NCBI GenBank assembly: GCA_002315625.1 | Contig: DCHH01000109.1 | Coordinates: forward strand, 1-10,149 | Source of the DNA: Bacteroidales bacterium UBA1757 | GTDB taxonomy: Bacteria; Bacteroidota; Bacteroidia; Bacteroidales; UBA1402 | Reading direction: 5' to 3' | Length of the DNA: 10,149 bases | In this document: one piece after another, positions 5,747 through 10,149 of the stretch | Numbering within the stretch: the stretch's first letter is position 1 | How the letters are laid out: the number at the start of each line of letters is the position of its first letter | Translations under genes and position numbers: made by a program | Notes under the pieces: generated by a model | Told to the model about the DNA's origin: nothing | What the model saw: only the letters and a program-made list of their open reading frames with translations | Database searches by the model: none

Positions 5747-8551
5747 ATGAAAATCAAGTTTTTATTTTTGATGGCTGCACTGGCTGCTACAGTTTCTCTG
5801 TCAGCCCAGAACGCATTGCCCAACGACACCGCCGTCAAGGTCGGGAAACTGGACAACGGAATGACCTATTTCATCCGTCACAACGAACTTCCCAAGTCGA
5901 AGTGTGAATTCTACCTTGTCTCGCACGCCGGCGCAATTAACCAGGGCGAAGGTCAGGACGGTCTTGCCCACTTTCTGGAGCACATGTGCTTCAACGGTCT
6001 GAAGAACCTTCCCGGCAAAACGATGCTGGAATACCTTCAGGGCATCGGTGCCTCTTTCGGTGGCAATATCAATGCCGGTACCGGTATCGACATGACCAGC
6101 TACATGCTTAATGACATTCCTATCGTCCGCGAAGGAATTCTCGACACGTGTCTGCTCATCCTGCACGACTATTCCCACTTTGTAACCAACGACCCTGCCG
6201 AAATCGACGCTGAAAGAGGTGTGATTCTCGAAGAGAAGCGCACCCGCAACACCGCCCAGTGGAGGGCTGCCGAGCAATCCAACAAGTATGTGTATGGCGA
6301 CTGCAAGTACAAGACTGCCTATCAGGACCTTATCGGTTCGGAAGAGACGCTGAAGACTTTCAAACCGGAAACTCTGGTCGATTTCTACCACACTTGGTAC
6401 CGCCCTGACAAGCAGGCCCTTATCATCGTTGGTGACATTGACATAGATGTCGTGGAAGCCAAAATCAAGGCTCTCTTCGCCGATGTTCCCGCTGTAGAAA
6501 ACCCCAAGCAGATGGAGACCATCATCATTCCCGACAATGACGAGCCCATCATCGGAATTGTTACCGACCCGGAGACCACCAACAACCGTTGCGAGTTCTA
6601 CTGGAGAAAAGAAGCCATTCCCGTTGCAATGAGAAATACCGTTGAAGCCTATTCGATTTCTCTTGCCTTCCAGCTGATGCGCGGTGTCATGTCCGAGCGT
6701 TTCAACGACATCACTTCCCGTCCGGATGCCCCCTTTGTAGGTGCTTCTTTGTACTATGACAATCTTATTGAGACCTGCGATGCCATTGAGGGTGGAGTCT
6801 CTTTCAAGAACGGAAACGACATGGAGGCCATCGGTGCCTACCTTTACGAGGTTGAGAAGCTCCGCAGGTACGGCGTTACCGAAGCTGAGCTCCAGCGTGC
6901 TAAGGACAATATTCTTTCTGAGCTCGAGAAGGCAGTTCAGGGTGCAACCAGCCGCCAGAATGCCGATTTCATCTATCCCATCATGGGTTATTTCATCAAC
7001 AACGAGCCCTATCTGGAACCCTCTATTGAGCTCCAGCTTACCCAGGCTCTGTTCGCCCAGCTGAATGCCGGTATCATCAACCAGATTATTCCCCAGTATA
7101 TTACCGACAAGAATATCTCCATCGTTCTCTTCGGCCCGAGCCAGATTCAACATCCTGCAGAAGCCGAAATCAAGGCTTTGCTTGAGAATACCCGCACTAT
7201 GGAGATTGAGGCTCCCAAGGAGGAGGCTATTGCTGCCGCCCTGCTTGACGCTTCTGCAATCAAGAACGGCAAGGTAAAGAAGAGCGCCCAAACCCTCTAC
7301 GGGGCCACTGAATGGACTCTCTCCAATGGAGTAAAGGTTGTTGTTCTCCCCACCGAGTACAAGAAGGACCAGGTATTGTACGACTTCCTGCTCCCTGGCG
7401 GCGAGTCCCTGATTGATGATGCCGACCTGTTCTCTTTCGAAAGTAATGTTCTTTCGTGTGTCAACAATTGCACCGGTGTTGCCAATTTCTCAGCCACCGA
7501 CCTTCCCAAGGTTCTCTCCGGAAAGATTGCCAGCATTGCCCCGTACGTAAATGACGACTACCACGGTTTCTCCGGCAATTCCTCTCCGAAGGATGTTGAG
7601 ACTGCCCTGCAGCTTCTCTATCTGCAGTTCACTCAGCCCCGTTTTGACGCCAACGAATACGAGGTAGCCCTCAACCAGCTTCGCGCCGTTCTTCCGAACA
7701 TTATGTCCACACCGAACATGCAGTTCAGCAGGCATAGTACTCTTGCCATGATGGAAGACGGTCCGAGAAACTTCTTCATCGATGAGGATGTCGTTGAGAA
7801 AGCCAATCTTGAAACCTACAAGAGGGTTTATCAGAATGTTCTGTTCAAGGATGCCGCCGGTGCAGTGTTCTATGTAGTCGGAAATGTTGACCTTGAGACT
7901 CTCAAGCCTCTCGTCGAGAAGTACATCGGTTCGCTGCCCAAGGGAAAGAAGGCCACCACTTACATTGACAGAGGTGAAAGACTTCGCGCCGGTGAGTACT
8001 CAGACCGCTTCGAAATTACAATGGAGGCTCCGAAGGTTTCTGTCTTCCAGTATTACAATGTCGGATTTAATCCTACCGTCGAAAACCGTTTCTATCTGAG
8101 TTCCCTGGATTATATTCTTCAGATGCTCTATACCGATACTCTTCGTGAAGAGGAGGGCGGTACCTACGGCGCCAGCACCCAGAACGATTTCCAGCGTGTT
8201 CCCGTTCCCGGCTGCATCATGTATGTAGTCTTCGACACCAACAAGGAGCAGGCCGCTTCTCTTGAGGAGCTCGCCAAGAAAGGCATGAAGGAGATTGCCG
8301 AGGGCAAGATTTCTGACGACTACTTCAACCGCACCGTGGAGTATTTCAAGGCTCAGCTTCCGCAGCAGCGCATCAGCAACGGATACTGGAGGAACAATCT
8401 TGAAGGCTTCTACCGTTTCGGCGAAAACAAGGACGTCGAACTCGAAGCCGCCATCAACGGCCTGACCAAGGAGAAGATTTCCGCCATCGCCAAGCAGCTT
8501 GTCGAATCCGGCAACTACACCACAGTAGTAATGTCACCCGCCGAGAAATAA
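5747..8551 (+). CDS. Exported M16-family zinc metallopeptidase (PqqL/pitrilysin-like)
   Basis: The 934-residue product starts with a signal peptide (MKIKFLFLMAALAATVSLSA, likely cleaved before QNALP), so it acts in the periplasm or envelope. The N-terminal half has the inverted zinc motif HFLEH at H75-H79, where E78 is the catalytic base. The third zinc ligand, E156, comes after exactly 76 intervening residues, as in pitrilysin-type enzymes. A second M16 half begins near residue 520 (TEWTLSNGVKVVVLPT). It lacks HxxEH, as expected for the inactive half, but keeps the REEEGGTYGAS segment (R800, Y807) that contributes to substrate binding in the family. Length and two-half layout match E. coli PqqL (931 residues). 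The likely role is cleavage of peptides inside the closed chamber formed by the two halves; the true substrate is unknown. It has its own promoter region and a strong terminator, so it is probably transcribed alone. Confidence 0.93.
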   Translation: MKIKFLFLMAALAATVSLSAQNALPNDTAVKVGKLDNGMTYFIRHNELPKSKCEFYLVSHAGAINQGEGQDGLAHFLEHMCFNGLKNLPGKTMLEYLQGIGASFGGNINAGTGIDMTSYMLNDIPIVREGILDTCLLILHDYSHFVTNDPAEIDAERGVILEEKRTRNTAQWRAAEQSNKYVYGDCKYKTAYQDLIGSEETLKTFKPETLVDFYHTWYRPDKQALIIVGDIDIDVVEAKIKALFADVPAVENPKQMETIIIPDNDEPIIGIVTDPETTNNRCEFYWRKEAIPVAMRNTVEAYSISLAFQLMRGVMSERFNDITSRPDAPFVGASLYYDNLIETCDAIEGGVSFKNGNDMEAIGAYLYEVEKLRRYGVTEAELQRAKDNILSELEKAVQGATSRQNADFIYPIMGYFINNEPYLEPSIELQLTQALFAQLNAGIINQIIPQYITDKNISIVLFGPSQIQHPAEAEIKALLENTRTMEIEAPKEEAIAAALLDASAIKNGKVKKSAQTLYGATEWTLSNGVKVVVLPTEYKKDQVLYDFLLPGGESLIDDADLFSFESNVLSCVNNCTGVANFSATDLPKVLSGKIASIAPYVNDDYHGFSGNSSPKDVETALQLLYLQFTQPRFDANEYEVALNQLRAVLPNIMSTPNMQFSRHSTLAMMEDGPRNFFIDEDVVEKANLETYKRVYQNVLFKDAAGAVFYVVGNVDLETLKPLVEKYIGSLPKGKKATTYIDRGERLRAGEYSDRFEITMEAPKVSVFQYYNVGFNPTVENRFYLSSLDYILQMLYTDTLREEEGGTYGASTQNDFQRVPVPGCIMYVVFDTNKEQAASLEELAKKGMKEIAEGKISDDYFNRTVEYFKAQLPQQRISNGYWRNNLEGFYRFGENKDVELEAAINGLTKEKISAIAKQLVESGNYTTVVMSPAEK

Positions 8552-8572
8552 TTTTCTCCACCCCATCCCCAC

Positions 8573-8612
8573 AAACAGCCCGGCCTCCCCGCCGGGCTGT
8601 TTTCTTTTTTTG
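8573..8612 (+). terminator. Intrinsic terminator of the M16 peptidase gene
   Basis: AAACAGCCCGGC (8573-8584) is the perfect reverse complement of GCCGGGCTGTTT (8591-8602). This gives a 12-pair stem with a six-base loop (CTCCCC), followed by a T-rich tract through 8611. It begins 22 bases after the M16 stop codon and is a textbook Rho-independent terminator. Confidence 0.93.
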
Positions 8613-8615
8613 TTT

Positions 8616-8652
8616 TTCGTATTTTTCGCGTATCATTCGCGAAAAATACGAA
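8616..8652. repeat. Perfect 15-bp inverted repeat after the terminator
   Basis: TTCGTATTTTTCGCG (8616-8630) is exactly complementary to CGCGAAAAATACGAA (8638-8652) across a seven-base spacer (TATCATT). It is separate from the M16 terminator hairpin, whose T-tract ends just before it. No T-run follows on the plus strand, although on the minus strand it is followed by the A-rich complement of the terminator tract. It could be a back-up hairpin, a dispersed intergenic palindrome or a protein-binding site for the gene to its right. The symmetry is certain; the function is not known. Confidence 0.7.
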
Positions 8653-8657
8653 CTCCG

Positions 8658-8689
8658 TTTCGGGAAAAGCAAGAGTTGCTATATCTTTG
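8658..8689 (+). promoter_or_regulatory. Promoter of the CrtO-like gene
   Basis: The -7 box TATCTTTG (8682-8689) matches TAnnTTTG. TTTC at 8658-8661 lies 20 bases upstream, at the proper spacing for the -33 TTTG with one mismatch. The -7 box ends 29 bases before the ATG at 8719. This is a credible Bacteroidetes promoter and implies that the gene is transcribed independently of the M16 gene. Confidence 0.6.
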
Positions 8690-8718
8690 CCATACAGAAG
8701 ATTCCACTTCCATTCAAT

Positions 8719-9243
8719 ATGAGGACAAAACACATATTCATATTCGGATTACCTCTGTTATTCGTTTTGACGATAATCTTTGCCTGCTTATATAATGGCG
8801 AGAATTCAATCTTCAGTACGTTTGCCGTACTTACAGGATGCCTTGCCACTCATCTGATCATCTGGATCCTTTCCGCAATCATCGTTGTAGGAATAATGAA
8901 GAACAAGGCAAATGACGAGTCTGTCTGGTTCAAAGAAATACGGTGGGAAAAAGGCTTTTATCGGCTAATAGGGTTCCGTAGATGGAAGCATTGTCTTCCG
9001 ACATACGATGCCAGATTTTACGATTTCAAAGCCATGCCACACAAGGATCTGCTCGGAATTATCTCCCAGACAGAAATCGTACATGAGGTTGCAGCCATGC
9101 TCAGCCTTCTTTCAATTGCAGCGACTCTGTGGCTCGGACATGTCTATATAATTGTAACGGTGGCAATTATCGATTTCATCATTAACATCGTATATGTCTG
9201 TCTTCAAAGATTCAACAGAATCAGGCTAAGAAGGCTGATATAG
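8719..9243 (+). CDS. Membrane protein resembling CrtO-family acyltransferases
   Basis: This 174-residue protein has hydrophobic segments at about 6-25, 32-60 and 124-162 and a polar central part. The layout and key motifs resemble staphylococcal CrtO, the glycosyl-4,4'-diaponeurosporenoate acyltransferase that adds a fatty acyl chain in staphyloxanthin synthesis. Shared points, recalled from the family rather than aligned, are FRRWKHCLP (residues 86-94; CrtO has VRKWKHKI), a TEIVHE stretch near H122 (CrtO has a similar RAELIHW), and the C-terminal QRFNRIRL (163-170; CrtO has QRYNRPRL). No carotenoid desaturase, synthase or glycosyltransferase gene is nearby, so its acceptor is probably some other glycolipid or is unknown. 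It has its own promoter, and no clear terminator follows. Parts of the gene are AT-richer than the left half of the window. Family assignment is fair; substrate is not inferable. Confidence 0.6.
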   Translation: MRTKHIFIFGLPLLFVLTIIFACLYNGENSIFSTFAVLTGCLATHLIIWILSAIIVVGIMKNKANDESVWFKEIRWEKGFYRLIGFRRWKHCLPTYDARFYDFKAMPHKDLLGIISQTEIVHEVAAMLSLLSIAATLWLGHVYIIVTVAIIDFIINIVYVCLQRFNRIRLRRLI

Positions 9244-9299
9244 ATATTAGGTATTTCCCTAGTGTTCCCGTTCAATAAGTTCATTAAGGATGGGATAAG

Positions 9300-9330
9300 T
9301 TTGGCAATCCTGAAAAAAATGGTTATTTTG
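9300..9330 (+). promoter_or_regulatory. Promoter of the decayed nucleotidase gene
   Basis: A perfect -33 TTTG (9300-9303) is followed after 19 bases by TTATTTTG (9323-9330), which differs from TAnnTTTG at one position. The -7 box ends 29 bases before the ATG at 9360. The remaining intergenic sequence (9244-9299) shows nothing else I can support. Confidence 0.5.
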
Positions 9331-9359
9331 CACCTAAAAAATATATCAATCCGATATCT

Positions 9360-10149
9360 ATGAGACCTGCCATTACCTTATATCTCCTTCTTTTTGTTTC
9401 CTTAATTTCTGTACCAAAGAAGTTATTCCTTCGCAGTCGGATAAATCAACTGTCATTCTCTTTGACAACGATGTGCATTGCAATATTGACGGATATCCTA
9501 AAATAGCCGGTCTTCGTGATGCCATTCTCTCTACTGACACTTCCTACGTTCTTGTTGTCAGCGTAGGAGATTATATCAACGGCGGACTGGCCGGGTCCAG
9601 AGAAACGGTATTTTGTCCATACGTGATAAAGACGGCCGGTTCGAAAAAGATAGCGTTTGTCGGATGCTCTACTCCTGCCGCCATGGACGGTGCGCGTGGC
9701 GTAATGTATGACGCACAGGGCAAGCAGTTGTATGATATGCATTCCAGTGACATGTCACAAATGGTACAGCAAAGCGTCAACAAGGCAAAAAATGAGGGTG
9801 CTGATTATGTTGTGCTCCTTTCTCATCTTGGTGAAGATGCGACGGAAGCAGCTTCGGAGTGGACAAGTACCCGCCTCATTGCCGAAACATACGGTATTGA
9901 TGCCGTTTTGGACGGACATACGCATCATCTTTACAACGAGCAGGTGCCCAACAAAAATGGCAACAAGGTTCATTTCTGTCAGACAGGCTATTCGTTTGAC
10001 AGAGTCGGTTCGTTGTGGATCAGTCCCGATGTCCTTAATTCTTCATGCTCTCTTTTGAATACAGACGACATATCATACGTCAGCACTTTAGTTTCTGCCG
10101 CAGTTAATGAGGCAAATTTGAAGATAGTCGCCGAGTGCAGCCAGATAAT
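9360..10149 (+). pseudogene. Decayed 5'-nucleotidase (UshA-type) lipoprotein gene, cut by the window edge
   Basis: ATG 9360 opens a lipoprotein-type signal sequence (MRPAITLYLLLFVSLIS) that leaves frame and stops at TAG 9513-9515. The downstream frame, read from TGT at 9410, gives CTKEVIPSQSDKSTVILFDN and stays open to the window end. Joining the two frames after one lost base restores a lipobox (LIS-C), so the ancestor was an outer-membrane or periplasmic lipoprotein. The second frame is a 5'-nucleotidase/2',3'-cyclic phosphodiesterase metallophosphoesterase. It shows NDVHCNIDGY (metal-binding D and H), VGDYINGG, PYVIKTAGSKKIAFVG, VVLLSHLG and DGHTHH. In intact relatives about 50-60 residues, including the metal- and phosphate-binding GNHEFDY motif, lie between GDxIxGG and PYxIK. 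Here only about a dozen residues join them (near 9590-9607), so that block appears deleted in frame. Two independent lesions argue for a pseudogene. The C-terminal nucleotide-binding domain would lie beyond the window. Confidence 0.82.

Noticed and set aside
5801..7291. A 496-codon open frame on the minus strand opposite the M16 peptidase gene
   Set aside because: It lies wholly within a gene with a verified catalytic signature. It has no recognisable domain and reads as a low-complexity complement (many G, V, L, N and D residues). It is a shadow of the codon bias of the real gene.
8573..8652. Possible CRISPR-like or insertion-sequence ends, because two inverted repeats lie close together
   Set aside because: The two hairpins differ in sequence, with no repeat-spacer periodicity and no transposase gene. 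The first is fully explained as a terminator.
9708..10058. A 116-codon plus-strand open frame inside the nucleotidase region
   Set aside because: It is out of frame with the frame carrying the SHLG and DGHTHH metallophosphoesterase motifs, and its own sequence has no recognisable features.

Overview
The window looks like a chromosomal segment from a Bacteroidales bacterium, probably of the Prevotella/Bacteroides group. Start codons lack Shine-Dalgarno sequences. Every intergenic promoter candidate carries the Bacteroidetes -7 box (TAnnTTTG) rather than an E. coli -10. All recognisable proteins have the form seen in that order. Most of the window is ordinary housekeeping or envelope sequence. 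I found no CRISPR array, transposase, phage gene, tRNA or rRNA, and no convincing new multi-gene system.

Left part (1-1123): a secreted tetratricopeptide-repeat protein is encoded on the minus strand. It has a clear intrinsic terminator at its 3' end and a short divergent promoter region at its 5' end. The first ~55 bases, cut by the window edge, can fold but were not identified.

Centre (1124-5591): a two-gene plus-strand unit. mutS2 encodes a MutS-type ATPase with a KOW-like region and a C-terminal Smr domain. It is followed after one base by ygiQ, a radical SAM protein of unknown substrate. The mutS2 -7 box covers the upstream TTG of the longest reading frame, so translation almost certainly starts at ATG 1124.

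Right-centre (5592-8652): tandem -7 boxes precede a large exported M16 (pitrilysin/PqqL-like) zinc peptidase. The catalytic signature is intact in the N-terminal half and absent from the C-terminal half. The gene ends in a strong GC-rich terminator, followed by a second, separate perfect 15-bp palindrome.

Right end (8653-10149): sequence with lower G+C in places. It holds a small membrane protein resembling the CrtO family of glycosyl-carotenoid acyltransferases, with no carotenoid genes visible nearby. Next is a decayed 5'-nucleotidase (UshA-type metallophosphoesterase) lipoprotein gene that runs off the edge. It has lost its reading frame exactly at the lipobox and has also lost the block that should contain the GNHE metal-binding motif. 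This region is the most interesting part of the window.
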